From Cepaea nemoralis (taxonomy: Eukaryota > Mollusca > Gastropoda > Stylommatophora > Helicidae), in contig JACEFZ010003502.1 in NCBI GenBank assembly GCA_014155875.1, positions 329,501 to 393,500 on the forward strand: a stretch of 64,000 bases of DNA, read 5' to 3'. Positions 1 through 11,770 of the stretch are shown here, in pieces (within the stretch, counting starts at the first letter, position 1; every line of letters starts with the position of its first letter). The notes below the pieces were generated by a model that saw only the letters and a program-made list of their open reading frames with translations, was not told the origin of the DNA and made no database searches. The position numbers and the translations under genes were made by a program.

Positions 1-1690
1 AAATACTGAATGATATTTACAGCAGTGGATATTTACCGAGCGATATGCTGAAATCTGTATTTATAGTTATACCAAAAAGACCAGGAACAATTTAATGCGA
101 AGAATTTCGTACAATTAACCTCATAAACCATGTTACTAAGCTTCTACTAAAAATTATAATGAGAAGAACAAGAAATAAAATAAAAACGGAAATTAGTGAA
201 GAACAGTATGGATTTGTGGAGGGAAAGGGTACAAACAATGTAATATATACATATTACGAAATATATTACATTAATAGAAAGGTCAATAGAGACACAGAAA
301 GACATATATTTGTGCTTCACAGATTATACCAAGGCATTTGATAAAGTAAAACATGATAAACTGATTAAAATGTTGGAAAATATCTACATTGATGGGAAAG
401 ATTTAGATAAATACCAGAGATGATATAACCAAGGAGCAACATGATATCATGCTCTCAATATCACTGGTCATGAAATACCAGAGATTCGATGTGCTGATGA
501 CACAGTATTACTATCCACATTACAGAATGGTTTAGAAAATATACTAACCTCAACCCAAAAGAATAATGAAAATCACAACTTATATCTTAACATAGCAAAC
601 ACAAAGACACAGCATACAGGTAAAACTAATATGGAGAAAGAAATATATCTTAATGAGGAAAATTTGGAGGTAGCGAAAAATGTCGAATATCTTGGGTCAT
701 TAATTACCAAACAATGGTGACACAATGAAAGAAATTAAACGATGAATATCTATTGCTCTTCAAAACCTAAAACAACTGAATAAATTGTGAAAAGGTGGGG
801 GGGGGGGGGGGGGGAAGGGGAGATAGACCTACACAATTAAAATTTTTAAGAGCATGCATCTTTCTCATTGCAATATACGCCTGTGAGACCAAAACACTTA
901 CTAAACAAGCTGAACAGCGCATAAATGCCTTTGAATATAAATGTTATAGACGAGTTCTAAGAATATCTTGGGTAGGGGGCTGAGTGGTCTCGAGGTATGG
1001 TGGCCGCCTCGAGTGCTGGAGATCCCGGGTTTAAGCCCCTGCGAGGGCCGATATTTTTTCACGTGGACTTCTAGTAACAAAATGTTCCCTGGTCTCTGGG
1101 TAGTGAGATCGGACACCCGTGTGTATTGTTGCACACGTAAAAAAATCCCTTGACAGTTGAAAATCGAAAAAGAGTAGCCTAACGGCGCTGCCCGAGCAAA
1201 ATATCGAGTTAAAAATCTACCCAAAGTATTTCAGGATCCTCGCCGGTGCTAGGGAGTTCGTGCACTGAGCTGAGATTCTCCGTAATAAAATTAGAGTAGA
1301 ACAGAATACTTATGGGTTACACCCGTGTGCCATGATGTTGATCCGTCTACTAATCTAAACTAGATTTGGATACAGAAAAGAACAAATACATCCACTCGAC
1401 AAGAGCCAAATATTGAACAAGGTTGGCTACTAAAGGCGATAAAACAAAGAAAATTGAAATATATTATTCACTTAAAACGCCATGAAAGTTTGGAGAGAAC
1501 AATAATGGAGGGGTATATGCCTGGGAAGAGATGAAGAGGAAGGCCAAAGAGAAGATGGGTGCAGGCTGTGGCAGATGATATCCAGATGGGTGTATCGGAC
1601 GCGGGGCATCTTGCTTGTGACCGAGAAGTTTTCCGGAAGGTTGTTATGGGAGCGAGGTTCTGCAAAGGACATGCTACTGAATGAATGAAT
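1..1690 (+). mobile_element. RTE-type LINE, family C, degraded, interrupted copy
   Basis: Relics of reverse transcriptase read on the plus strand through many stops and frameshifts. The first 350 bases match the RT fingers and palm of the copy at 4919-7345 (EEQYGFVEGKGTNN, then a degraded D-Y-KAFD motif A). A CADDTVL motif C lies near 490-510, and the C-terminal LTKQAEQR and CYRRVLRIS segment near 900-965. A tRNA-headed insertion splits the copy at about 972-1371. Coding then resumes with the RGRPKRRW-like end, and the copy finishes in a GAAT tail at 1680-1692. The same 3' end is cleaner at 7432-8142. The 5' end lies outside the window. Confidence 0.8.
972..1371 (+). mobile_element. tRNA-derived SINE-like insertion inside RTE-C
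   Basis: The sequence breaks the RTE-C reading frame exactly where the copy at 7432-8142 is continuous. Its first 70 bases look like a tRNA: an A-box-like segment follows GGGCTGAGTGGTC, and a B-box-like GGTTTAAGCCC sits at 1028-1038. The remaining ~330 bases are not recognised. Flank duplication is unclear (CTTGG against TTTGG), so the ends are approximate. Confidence 0.6.
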
Positions 1691-1694
1691 GAAT

Positions 1695-2100
1695 ACATCA
1701 TTAAAATAATTTAGAAATAGGTTCATTCGTTTATATTAAAATTTAGTTGAATATCCTGTTTGTGATTCCTGGGAACGTTTACGTTCAGCAGTGTGCATTT
1801 TCATTCTGAAAGAACAACACTTATACCATTGTATATAAACCATCACAAGACGGCCTGCTCCCAAATCTGCTCGCAGCTGTGTTTCGAACGCGGTATGTCT
1901 GATTACGAATTTCGTCCGCAAATTCTTCGCCACACACTCCGTTTGTGTATCATTAAAATAATTTTAAAACTATGTTCATTCGTTTAAATATAAATAATAT
2001 AATTTATTTTAAAACTATATTCATCTGTTTAATACATCATTAACAAAATTGTAAAACTATGTTCACCCGGTTATATATCATTAATATAATTTGAAAACTA
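1695..2100. repeat. AT-rich ~40-bp satellite, 5' variant, with a minus-strand SINE relic at 1745-1945
   Basis: Units share AACTATGTTCATTCG followed by an ATCATTAATATAATTTT-like stretch, about 40 bp per unit. They flank a SINE relic read in reverse (TACGTTCAGCAG, then a B-box-like TTTCGAACGCGGTA near 1878). The same satellite reappears at 3350, 3775, 4225, 4795, 7346 and 8670, between unrelated insertions. Confidence 0.65.
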
Positions 2101-2111
2101 TGTTTATTTGC

Positions 2112-2226
<115 letters not shown>

Positions 2227-2262
2227 CACCATATGCCTTTAAAAATATATTCAACCAAAATA

Positions 2263-2809
2263 CGAGGGTAAGTTAATAAGTAAGCCACAAACGGCTGTAG
2301 AAAAATAACTAAAGATGATAACTTGAAACAAGTTTATTTTTATACATACATTGTCCCTTTATTTCTCAACATAATTTCCACCAACATTAATGCATTTATC
2401 CCGTCGTTTTATCGGTCCTCCCAAACCGGCTGCATTTTACTGCGTGCTCTGTTTTCATGTATCTGCAATCCCACAGAACTGTGTGACTTACTTATTGACT
2501 CGCCCTCGTAACTTTTTCTACCCAACTATGCAGCGCTTTACGGGAAATCGCCAGGGGTTAAGTCCACTGAAAACTCACCTTGGCGGGAGACATTTTGCGA
2601 GTGACACCGAAGTTGAATGTGAAATGAAAACGTGGTTTATAATACTTGGAGGACTGATAAAACAATGCGATAAGTGCATCAATGTTGGTGGAAATTATTT
2701 TGAGAAGTAAAAGGACAATGTATGTATAAAAATAAACTGGTTTCAAGTTGTTATCATATTTAGTTATTTTTCTACAGCCATGTATGACTTACTTATTAAC
2801 TTACATTCG
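2263..2809. mobile_element. Mariner-type MITE with ~170-bp terminal inverted repeats
   Basis: The left end CGAGGGTAAGTTAATAAGTA, after a TA at 2261-2262, mirrors the right end that finishes CTTACATTCG before a TA at 2810-2811. The inverted repeat extends inward for about 170 bp, so both strands encode nearly the same short frames (KQVYFYTYIV and KPVYFYTYIV). The TA duplication and the CGAGGG terminus fit mariner elements. A third terminus-like sequence, ACTTATTGACTCGCCCTCGTA, lies inside near 2490-2510, so the element may be composite. No transposase frame remains. Confidence 0.75.
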
Positions 2810-2839
2810 TATATAATTAAATAATTTTAATAACTGCAT

Positions 2840-3089
2840 GCCGGTCTCCCTGGCCGAGGAGTTAGCAGCTTTTTCCGTAACCCCGAATACTCTCGTGGTT
2901 GACGTGAGCGCACGAGAATTGGAAGCGATTTGAGTTGCGCCAGTGACATATGAGAGTATGGAGCCGGTCGCCCAGAAAGCAATGGCAAACTACTGACCGT
3001 AATCTTGCGAAAAAATCAACAATCAGCTGAAAGATGCTGATGTTGACAGCGATGTCCTGTAAAGGATATGCAAAACAATTTTTTTTTAA
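2840..3089 (+). mobile_element. SINE-a copy with an 11-bp target-site duplication
   Basis: A tRNA-like head (GGCCGAGGAGTTAGCAG) is followed by the shared body (AGAAAGCAATGGCAAACTAC, then GATGTTGACAGCGATGTCCT) and an A/T-rich end. AATAACTGCAT occurs on both sides, at 2829-2839 and 3090-3100. The best relative is 57392-57637. Confidence 0.88.
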
Positions 3090-3114
3090 AATAACTGCAT
3101 TCATAGACACATAT

Positions 3115-3345
3115 ATCATTAATCGGCGTCTGTGGTAAAAGGATAGCAAACTCTTCTTGCAATCCCGTCTACCGAGTTCCAAATCAGATGCTGGCAATTT
3201 GGAAGCAGACCGTCCTGTGTTGATTTATAACTATATTTTGAGCGGCGGTCGTTCAGAAAACAATAGCAAAATACTGAACTTACACTGTAAATAACAGACA
3301 TCTAAAAATCCTGGAGTTGAGTGCGACGTCCTAAGTTATCATTAA
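3115..3345 (+). mobile_element. SINE-a relative with a different head
   Basis: The head carries GCAATCCCGTCTACCGAGTTC, and the body has the diverged GTTCAGAAAACAATAGCAAA and GAGTGCGACGTCCT motifs. It matches the 63205-63450 copy better than the 2840 copy. Confidence 0.7.
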
Positions 3346-3349
3346 TAGA

Positions 3350-3600
3350 TTTTTAAAGCAATGATTATTCCCTTTTATAACAGCATTAATATAGGTTAAA
3401 CTATGTTTAAATTATATAACATTAATATATAAGATAATTTTAAACTATGTTCATTCCCTTATATAGCATTAATATAATTTTTTTAATATGTTCATTCCCT
3501 TTTATAACATTAATATAATTTTTAAATCATGATCGTCAATTCATATGTCATTGATATATTTATAAAACATGTGTATCCGTTAACTAATCATTATTATTAT
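3350..3600. repeat. AT-rich ~40-bp satellite segment
   Basis: Repeated AAACTATGTTCATTCCCTT plus ATAACATTAATATAATTTT units, the same family as 1695-2100. No gene is seen. Confidence 0.7.
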
Positions 3601-3604
3601 GTTC

Positions 3605-3770
3605 TGGAAGAATCTCAAAACTGAGAGGGAAGACCAGGAGAACTTTTAATCAGATAGCGGTGGGAACGATTAGTAGTATGGCTCTTCGCTGGCTGTTGAA
3701 CGAGGGGACGGAGCACGTATGGGAATGTCCTGAGTGCAGTGATGTCGGTTCTTAACTCAACTCAACTCAT
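3605..3770 (+). mobile_element. 3' end of the RNase H LINE family, truncated
   Basis: CTCTTCGCTGGCTGTTGAACG and GGGAATGTCCTGAGTGCAGT match the C-terminal coding end of the LINE at 62073-62646. It ends after GATGTCGGTTCTTAA with an AACTC tail. Confidence 0.75.
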
Positions 3771-3774
3771 CAAT

Positions 3775-3912
3775 TATTATTTTCAAACTATGCTTATAAA
3801 CATATAGAAATTAATATATATTAAACTATACTGATAACCAAATATAACACTAGTATATTTTAAAAGTATTCTAATGTCCGTATGTAACAGTTATATAAGA
3901 TTATAATTATGC
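3775..3912. repeat. AT-rich satellite segment
   Basis: Degenerate units (TTTCAAACTATGCTTATAAA, TTAAACTATACTGATAACC) that bridge the two satellite variants. Confidence 0.55.
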
Positions 3913-3919
3913 TGGTTAT

Positions 3920-4215
3920 CATTGGTTCAGTGGTACAGTGGTTAGAGTACTTGCCAACCGAGACTGTGAGTCGCCTTCAATCCCCGGCACAGACAGGATA
4001 ATGTTTTCCTTCGTCCAGTAGGGTTCTGGGGTCGACTCGGCATCGAAGAAATGGACCCCAACCGATTTTCATAACATTCTGGAAGTTTCTGGTTAAGTAA
4101 GGCCATGAGGAATGTAACCGTTCACCACATCTCATATGTCGTGGGCTAGAATAGGTGAAGGTGTCACTTCACATCCTGGCGATAAGTACCTAGTCCAATG
4201 TGATTAATTGTGTCT
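3920..4215 (+). mobile_element. tRNA-headed SINE, third type
   Basis: The head GTGGTACAGTGGTTAGAGTA (A-box-like) is followed about 30 bp on by CTTCAATCCCCGGCAC (B-box-like). The body has CTGGGGTCGACTCGGCATC and ATGGACCCCAACCGA. Insertion in satellite DNA fits a mobile copy rather than a working tRNA gene. Confidence 0.65.
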
Positions 4216-4224
4216 TTTATTGGT

Positions 4225-4672
4225 TATAGTATATAAATATCAATGTTTATTTTACAACTATGATCTTATATTTTATAACATCAACATATGTTAAACTATG
4301 TTGATAACAATGTGCTACAGTAATACACTTTTAAACTATGTAGTAAACAATATGCAACACTAACATGTTTTTGAACCATGTTAATAACAATATACTACAG
4401 CAATATACTTTCAAACTGTGTTGATAACAATATGCAACATTTATATACTTGTAAACCATGTTGATAACAACAAGCTTTTGCAATATACTTTTAAAACTAT
4501 GTTGATAAAAATATACTACATCTATGCACTTTAAAACTGTATTGATAACAATATGCAACATCTATATACTTTTAAACTACTTTGATAACAAAATGCTACA
4601 AAAATATATTTTTAAACTATGGTGATAACAATATACAACATCTATCTTTTTGGATTATACTGATAATTAAAA
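4225..4672. repeat. AT-rich 40-bp satellite, clearest array
   Basis: About ten consecutive units of almost exactly 40 bp built on TTTTAAACTATGTTGATAAC plus AATATGCAACATCTATATAC, with moderate divergence between units. Confidence 0.85.
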
Positions 4673-4675
4673 AAA

Positions 4676-4790
4676 ATAGTTGCTTGTCCTTACATGATGT
4701 TGCAATCAATCCCAGCATTTACTGACTGTTTGTGATTTATTAGATAATGTTAGTTCAGCAATTTGCCCTTGCTTTCTGAAGATAACAATA
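4676..4790 (-). mobile_element. SINE-a 3' fragment
   Basis: Read in reverse it has the AGCAA-GGCAAATTGCTGAAC-like motif and the GATTGCAACATCATGTAAGG end of the SINE-a body. No head is present. Confidence 0.6.
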
Positions 4791-4794
4791 ATCA

Positions 4795-4918
4795 ATTTCA
4801 ATGTACTTTTCAACTATGTTGATAACAATATACAAGATCGATCGATTAAAAGCTATACGAATAACAATATACAACATCAATATATTGTAAATTATAATGA
4901 TAACTATCTTATATATCA
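4795..4918. repeat. AT-rich satellite segment
   Basis: Units with CAACTATGTTGATAACAATA and ATACAACATCAATATATTGT. It abuts the tail of the RTE-1 copy. Confidence 0.65.
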
Positions 4919-7345
4919 TCATCATTATCATCAAGTGCCGTGCCGGCTGGCGTAGGCGTTCATGGCTCTCCATAGATCTCGGTCTTTGGTTTTCTGTATC
5001 AACTCTGCTGCTGATATTCCTCCATGCCACCGTCTCAATCCATCCAGCATCACTTCTCTTGGTCTACCTCTGCCTCTCTTCCCCTCGATCTTTCCAGTTG
5101 TTACGATGTTCTCCAATGCCTCTCTTCTCATCACGTGACCGAGGAAAGCTGTTTGTCTCTGTCTTATTGTTGTATATAATGTTCTAGTTTCATTAGCCTG
5201 TTTCAGGCAGTCGTCGTTAGTTACTCTGGCAGTCCAAGGAATTCGCAACATTCGTCTCAGGAACCACATCTCTGTTGCTTCTAATTTCTTCTTCATTTGT
5301 TCATTTACATTCCAAGATTCACTGCCATACAGCAAAACTGGTTCTACATAGCATTTCAGCACTCTCTTTCTTACATTCAGTGATAGTGACTTATTGCATA
5401 AGATACTCTTCATTTTATGAAATGCGGCTTTTGCCTGCCCTATTCTGCTCCTAATCTCTGTTGTACATCTTCCATCTGATGTTATAAATGCCCCTAGGTA
5501 TCTAAAATTATCAACTTGGTTAAGGATTTTCCCTTCTATTTCTATGTCACATTTTGGTGTCACCATTTTCTTTGATATTACCATTGTTACTGTTTTCTTG
5601 ATATTCAAGGAGAGTCCTTTCCTTGCACCCTCTGTTACTACAACGTCTAATAATTGTTGTAGGTCTGTTGAATTATCCGCCACCAATACTGTGTCATCTG
5701 CATAGCGTATATTATTTATATTATAACCTCCAACTAGTATTCCTGGCATCTCTTTGATCTCTCTCATTATTACTTCGCTATACAGGGAGAAAAGATCTGG
5801 TGACAAGACACACCCTTGTCGTACTCCTAGCTTTATCTGTTCGTAACTACCCTCTTTATTTCCCATTTTAATTGCTGCTACTTGGTTCCAGTAAATATTC
5901 TTTATTATTCTTAAATCTTTTCCATCAGTGTTATATCTTCCAACATTTTAATCAGTTCATCATGTTTTACTTTATCAAATGCCTTAGTATAATCTATGAA
6001 GCACAAATATATGTTTCTCTGTTTCTCTATTGACCTTTCTATTAGTGTCCGTAATGTATAAATTGCATTGTTTGTGCCCTTTCCTTCCACAAATCCATAC
6101 TGTTCTTCACTAATTTCCATTTTTATTTTCTGTTTGGTTCTTCTCATTATGATTCTGAGTAGAAGCTTAGTGATATGGTTTATAAGGTTAACTGTACGAA
6201 AATCTTCACAATCAATTGCTCCTGGTCTTTTTGGTATAGCTATAAATACAGATTTCAGCATATCACTGGGTAATATCCACTGCTGTAAATATCATTCAAC
6301 ATTTTGGTTAATATATCTACTCCAAATTCTCCCAATACTTCTAATTCTTCTATTGTGATTTCATCTGGCCCAGCTGTTTGTCCTTTCTTCATACGTTTCA
6401 TAGCGTAAGTGACTTCTTCTTTCAGAATAGGTGGACCTTCTAAGCTACTATCTTCTGTTAATTCTTCCCTTTCTCCTTCATATAATTCTCTTATATACTC
6501 ATTCCACCTCTTCATTATAGCATCTTCCTCTAATATTATCTTTCCTGTTTTTGATTTCAAACACCCTGTATTTATTCTTATTTTTCTTCCTGTAAGCTCA
6601 CTGATTTGTCTGTGCATATTTTTTGTATCTTTAATGGAATTTAATTCAATTTTTTTGCATTGCTCGTTTAACCAACTTTCTTTAGCCTTCCCACATTTAT
6701 CTTTTATTTCTGTATTTATCTTAGTGTATTCTTGTTTGTCATTTTTACTCTGTTTTCTTTTGTCCATCAGTTTTAAGATATCTTCATTCAACCATTTTTT
6801 TTCTTAGCTATTTTGCCTCTCTCCGGTAATACTTCTTTGCTAGTTTGATGAATGGAGTCCCTTAACATTTCCCATTGTTCATCTATACTCTGTATTTTAG
6901 TTATTGCATTGTACCTATTTTTCACAGTCACTCTGTATTGTTCTTGCATTTCTTTATCTATTTTCAGAACCTCTTTATTAAGTCTCATGTTCTTAACCAT
7001 TTTTTTCCCTCTCTTTAATCTTACTTTTATTTGTCCACATAGTGGTACATGATCACTATTACAGTCAGCACCAGGCATTGTCTTTACATTAATTAAAGCA
7101 TTTCTAAATCTTTTATTAATTAGTATGTAGTCAATTTGGTTGCGTATTTTCTTATCAGGGCTTATCCATGTGTACAGTCGTCTTTTATGGTGTTTAAACC
7201 ATGTGTTTCCAATTATCATATCATTGATATTTGCCCATTCTATTAGCTTTTCCCCTCTTTCATTTCTTGTACCTAAACCATAATTCCCCACTACATCCTC
7301 CATTTTTCCCTTTCCTACTTTTGCATTAAAATCACCAAGTATATC
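4919..7345 (-). mobile_element. RTE-1 non-LTR retrotransposon, 5'-truncated
   Basis: Endonuclease and RT are readable on the minus strand in four open stretches: 6788-7303, 6255-6791, 5911-6261 and 4931-5866 (311 codons), separated by small frameshifts. Visible motifs are [12 protein letters not shown] and SDHVPLCG (endonuclease), CFIDYTKAFDKVKHDE (RT motif A), LGVRQGCVLSPDLFSLYSE, NNIRYADDTVLVAD (motif C), and the RTE-like C-terminus GHVMRR, GKIEGKRGRGRPR. Coding starts inside the endonuclease, so the N-terminal catalytic residues are missing. The element ends at ASRHGT followed by a GAT-rich tail (4919-4932), as expected of RTE elements. It is well preserved apart from about three frameshifts. 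Confidence 0.92.
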
Positions 7346-7430
7346 TTATATATAGTAATTTAATATTTTTATAAAATATAGTGATAACTATATGAAACGT
7401 CAATATATTTCAAACTATAGAGATAACAAT
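7346..7430. repeat. AT-rich satellite segment
   Basis: TATAGTGATAACTATATGAA and CAATATATTTCAAACTATAG units between two LINE copies. Confidence 0.6.
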
Positions 7431-7431
7431 T

Positions 7432-8142
7432 GAATAATGAAATCACAACTGGTATCTTAACATTGCAAAAACAAAGATAATACACACAGATAAAACCACC
7501 ATGGAGAAAGAAAAATATGTTAATAAGGAAAAGTTGGAGTTGGTGCAAAATTTTGAATATCTTGGGTCATTACCAACAACGGTGGCACAATGCAAGAAAT
7601 TAAACGACGACTATCAATTGCTCTTCAAAGACTAAAACAACTGAATAAATTATGGAATGGGACAGTCACAACTACAAAAACTAGATTTTTAAGAGCATGC
7701 ATCTTTCCCATTGCCTGTGAGACCTGGACACTTACTAAACAAGCTGAACAGCGCTTTGAATATAAATGTTATAGACGAGTTCTAAGAATATCATCGGTAA
7801 AGAAAAGAACAAATGCATCAATACTTCAAGAGCTGAATACTGAGAAAGGTTGGCTATTAAAAGCGATAAAACAAAGAAGATTGAAATATTTTGGTCACTT
7901 GAAACGTCACGAAAGTTTGGAGAGAACAATAATGGAAGGGTATACGCCTGGAAAGAGAGGAAGAGGAAGGCCAAAGAGAAGATGGTTGCAGGATGTGGCG
8001 GATGATCTCCAGATGGGTGTATCGGACGCGGGACATCTTGGTTATGACATAAGTTTTCCGGAAGGTTGTTATGGGAGCGAGGTTCTGCAAAGGACCTGCT
8101 GCTGAATGAATGAATGAATGAATGAATGAATGAATGAATAGA
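7432..8142 (+). mobile_element. RTE-C LINE 3' end with GAAT tail
   Basis: Open from 7590 to 8105 (171 codons). It encodes the RT thumb and C-terminal region, including FLRACIFPIACETWTLTKQA, YKCYRRVLRIS, KQRRLKYFGHLKRHESLE and GKRGRGRPKRRWL. It ends TGCTGCTGA and then about nine GAAT units (8104-8140). The copy is 5'-truncated and inserted in satellite DNA. Confidence 0.85.
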
Positions 8143-8146
8143 GATA

Positions 8147-8370
8147 ACATATCATCACCAAGTACCATGTCGATAAGCGTGGGCGTGGACCAGCTCCGTG
8201 TTCTTGTCTCGACCATACCACGTGGCCAAACCATCCAGATATTTACAACTCCGCCTTCCCCTTGTTCCTTTCCTCTATATCTTGGCAGTTGTCACTAAGT
8301 TCTCTACTATATTTTTTCTCATAACGTGTCCAACAAATTTTGACTGCCCAAACAAATTGTGACAATGACC
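8147..8370 (-). mobile_element. RTE-2 LINE 3' fragment
   Basis: Read in reverse it resembles the last part of RTE-2 (HVMRKN-like, LGNLVTTGK-like, then the terminal GCTTATCGACATGGTACTTG). The same terminus is seen at 14953 and 44438. Confidence 0.7.
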
Positions 8371-8424
8371 ATCTACAAAATCAAAATATTTCAAACTATA
8401 CTGAACACAATGTTTTTTTTAAAG

Positions 8425-8668
8425 TTGCATATCCCTTACGGGACGTTGCAGTCAACACCAGCATTTTCAGCTGCTGTTGATGTACTAGGCAAGTTTTACG
8501 TTTAGTAGTTTGCCATTGCTTTCTGAACGACCGGCTCCCATACCAGCACGTTATAACACAACGCGACATGGTCTGCTGTGACAAATCGGTCGCAGCTGAG
8601 TTTCGAATGCCCGGTGAGCGGCTCACAAACCGCGTTCGCAAGCCTTTGGCCACGAACACCGGCTGACA
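8425..8668 (-). mobile_element. SINE-a copy
   Basis: Reverse reading gives AGAAAGCAATGGCAAACTAC, the GCTGAAAATGCTGGTGTTGA segment and CCCGTAAGGGATATGCAA. The head holds a B-box-like CATTCGAAACTC. Confidence 0.75.
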
Positions 8669-8669
8669 A

Positions 8670-8890
8670 CAATATACAACATCAATATATTTTAAACTAT
8701 ACTTATAACAATACACAACGTCACTATACTTTAAACGATACTTATAACAATATAGAGCATCAACACATTTTAAACTTTACTTACAACATATACAGCACCA
8801 ATATATTTTAAAATTTACTGATAACAATATACACCATCGATATATTTTAAACTATAGTGATGACCATATGCAACATCTGTATATTTTCAA
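8670..8890. repeat. AT-rich 40-bp satellite, 3' part
   Basis: Five or six units of ACAATATACAACATCAATAT plus ATTTTAAACTATACTTATAA, the last visible stretch of the array. Confidence 0.8.
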
Positions 8891-9016
8891 CATCAATGAA
8901 CTAGCGCTAAGACGTTTAAAGGATTTTGGACAATCTCAGATAGAGTATTATTAGTGAAACTCCATGCCAAACCTAACATGGTACAAGAAAATGTGCCACC
9001 AGCAGACAGTAAAGAA

Positions 9017-9017
<1 letters not shown>

Positions 9018-9099
<82 letters not shown>

Positions 9100-9125
9100 T
9101 ATATATATATATATATATATATATA
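9018..9125. repeat. (AT)n microsatellite
   Basis: An uninterrupted AT run next to the start of the first Helentron-like element. Confidence 0.95.
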
Positions 9126-9401
9126 TCTTAATATATAAATTAGGATGTATGTAATATATATGTATGTCCTTTATACGTTCGCGAACGGTCCATCCGATTG
9201 AGATGAAATTTTCTACACGTCTTCCTTTCATTCCAGCGCTGCCAACTGTCATATTTTTTTTTCTTCTTCCTCCTCCTCCCTCCTCCCCCTCCCAAAATAC
9301 GTACGTAAATATATGATGATGATGATGAAAGAATCCCCGAACCAAAACGCTAGGGAAAGCGAAGAAAATGACGTGACTACACAGAATCGTCACACGGCAA
9401 T

Positions 9402-9509
9402 CATCATCATCATCAAGTGCCGTGCCGGCTGGCGTAGGCGTTCATGGCTCTCCGTAGATCTCGGTCTTTGGTTTTCTGGATCAACTCTGCTGCTGATATT
9501 CCTCCATGC
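9402..9509 (-). mobile_element. 108-bp RTE-1 3' end with 9-bp duplication
   Basis: The last ~100 bp of RTE-1 (same as 4930-5030) with its GAT tail is bounded by CACGGCAAT at 9393-9401 and 9510-9518. This is an extreme 5' truncation inserted into element H1. Confidence 0.9.
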
Positions 9510-9636
9510 CACGGCAATATAAATAACAATTCATCTCTTTATGTGTAAGGAAGTTATCTACAGTCATGTAGAAGGGAAGAACAATCAATGGAAGGACCGA
9601 AATCACAGAACCTAGACGAGTATGAATTCGGAATGG

Positions 9637-11770
9637 CAAACTCCCTCCTTCTCTCTTCTCCTCCTCCCTCTACCTCCTCCCTCCACCCTCCTCCTCTTCC
9701 TCCTCCCTCTACCTCCTCCCCCCTCCTCCTCCCTCCTCCCTCTCCCTCCTCTTTCTCCCTCTTCCTCTCCGTTCCTCCTCCATCCTCCTCCCTCCTACTC
9801 CTTCCTCCTTCTCCCTCCGCCTCCTCCCTCCTCCTCATCCCTCCTCTTCCCTCTCCCTCCTCCTCCCTCCTCCTCCTCCTGCCTCCTTCTCCCTCATCCT
9901 CCTCCTTCTCCCTCTTCCTCCTCCATCCTACTCCCTCCTCCTCCCTTCTCCTCCTCCCTCTACCTCCTCCTCCTCCTCTCCTCCCTCTCCTCCTCCTTCT
10001 CCCTCTTCCTCTCCCTTCCTCCTCCATCCTCCTCCCTCCTACTCCTTCCTCCTTCTCCCTCCGCCTCCTCCCTCCTCCTCCCTCTACCTCCTCCTCCTCC
10101 CTCTACCCTCCTCCTCCTCCTCTTCCTCCTTCCTTTCCTTCCTCCTCCTCCTCCCTCTACCTCCTCCCTCTACCTCCTTCCTCCACCCTCCTCCTCCTCC
10201 CTCCTCTTCCTCCCTCCTCCTCCTCTTCACCTCCCTTTCCATCCTCCCCTCCTGATTCTCCCTCCTCCTTCTCCCTCCGCCTCCTCCCTCCTCCTCCTCT
10301 CCCTTCCTCCTCCCTCCTCCCTTCTCCTCCTCCCTCCTTCTCCCTCCTCCTCTCCCCTCCTCCAATTCTACCCTCTTCTGCTTCCCCCCCCCTCCTCCCT
10401 CTCCCTCCTCTTCCTCCCCTTCCTCCTCCTCCCTCTTCCTCCTCCTCCTACCTCCTCCCTCCTCCTCTCTCCTCCTCCCTCCTCCCTTTTCCTCCCTCCT
10501 CCTCCTCCCTCTACCTAATCCCTCCTCCTCCTTCTTCCACATCCCTCCTCCTCCTCTCCCCTCCTCCTACCCTCTTCCTCTTCCCTTCCCCCTCCTCCCT
10601 CCTCTTTCTCCTCAATCCTCCTCCTCCCTCTTCCTCCTCCTCCCTCTTCCTCTCCTCCTCCCTCCTTCCTTTCCTCCTACCTCCTCCCTCCTCCTCCTTC
10701 TCCTCCATTTTTACTCCCTCCCTCCTCCTCCCTCTACCTCCTCCGTTCTCCTCCCTCCACATCCTTCCCTCCACATCCCCTCCTCCCTCTTCTCCTCCCT
10801 CCTCATCATTCCTCCTCCTCCTCCTCCCCTCCTTCTCTTCCTCCTTCTTCTCCCTTATCGCTTCTACCTCATTCCCTCCCCCCTCCTCCTCCTCCTCCTT
10901 CTCCCTCCTCTCCTCCCCCCTCCTCCTCGCTGCGTTCTCTCCCTCCCTCCTCCTCCTCCTTCTCCTCCTTCTAACGCTTCCTCCTCCCTCCTCTTCCCTC
11001 TCTCCCTCCCTCCTCCCTCCTCCATCCTCTTTCTCTTCTCCCCTCCTCCTAATACCTCCGCCTCCTCTCTCGCGTCCCCTTCCTCACCTCCTCCCTCCTC
11101 CTCCCTCTTCCTCCTCCTCCCTCCTTCTCCTCCTTTCCCCCCTCCTCCTCCCTCCCCCTAACTCATATTCCTCCCTACTCCTCCTCCCTCCTCCTCCTCT
11201 CTCCGCGTTACTCTTCCTCCTCCCTCCTCCTCCCTCTTCCTCCTACCTCCTTCCTCCTCCTCCTCTCTCCTCCTCCCTTTTCCTCCCTCTACCTCCTCCC
11301 TCTTCCACATCCCTACTCCTATCTCTTCCTCCTCCTCCCTCCTCATCATTCTTCTTCCTCCTCCCTCCTCCTTCTCCCTCGTCCTTCTACCTCTTCCTCC
11401 CTCCTCCTTCTCCCTCCACCTACCTCCTCCTCCCTCTCCCTCCTTGTCCCTCTCTCTCCTCCTCCCTCTCCCTCCTCCTGCGTTCTCCTCCTCCTCCCTC
11501 CTCCTCCCTCTTCCTCCTCCTTCCTCCTCCTCCTTCTCCTTCCTCCTCCTCTCTCCTCCTCTTCCTCCCTATTCCACACCCTCCTACTCCTCCTTCTCCT
11601 CTTTCCCCCTCCTCCTCCTCCTCCTCCCCCTCTATTCCTCCCTACTCCTCCCTCCTCCTCCCTCCTCCTCCTCTCTCCGCCTATCTTTTCCTCCCTCCTC
11701 CTCTTCCCTCCTCCTCCCTCCTCCACCCTCTTCCTCCTCCTTCCTCCTACTCCTCCTTTTTCTTCTTCTT
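9637..11770. repeat. CCT/CTCCT polypyrimidine tract, 2.1 kb
   Basis: Almost pure C and T on the plus strand, an irregular mix of CTC, CCT and CTT. It produces long open frames on both strands (Ser/Pro/Leu-rich on plus, Arg/Glu/Gly-rich on minus) that are compositional artefacts. It ends in CTTCTTCTTCTGCTGCTGCT. Confidence 0.95.
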
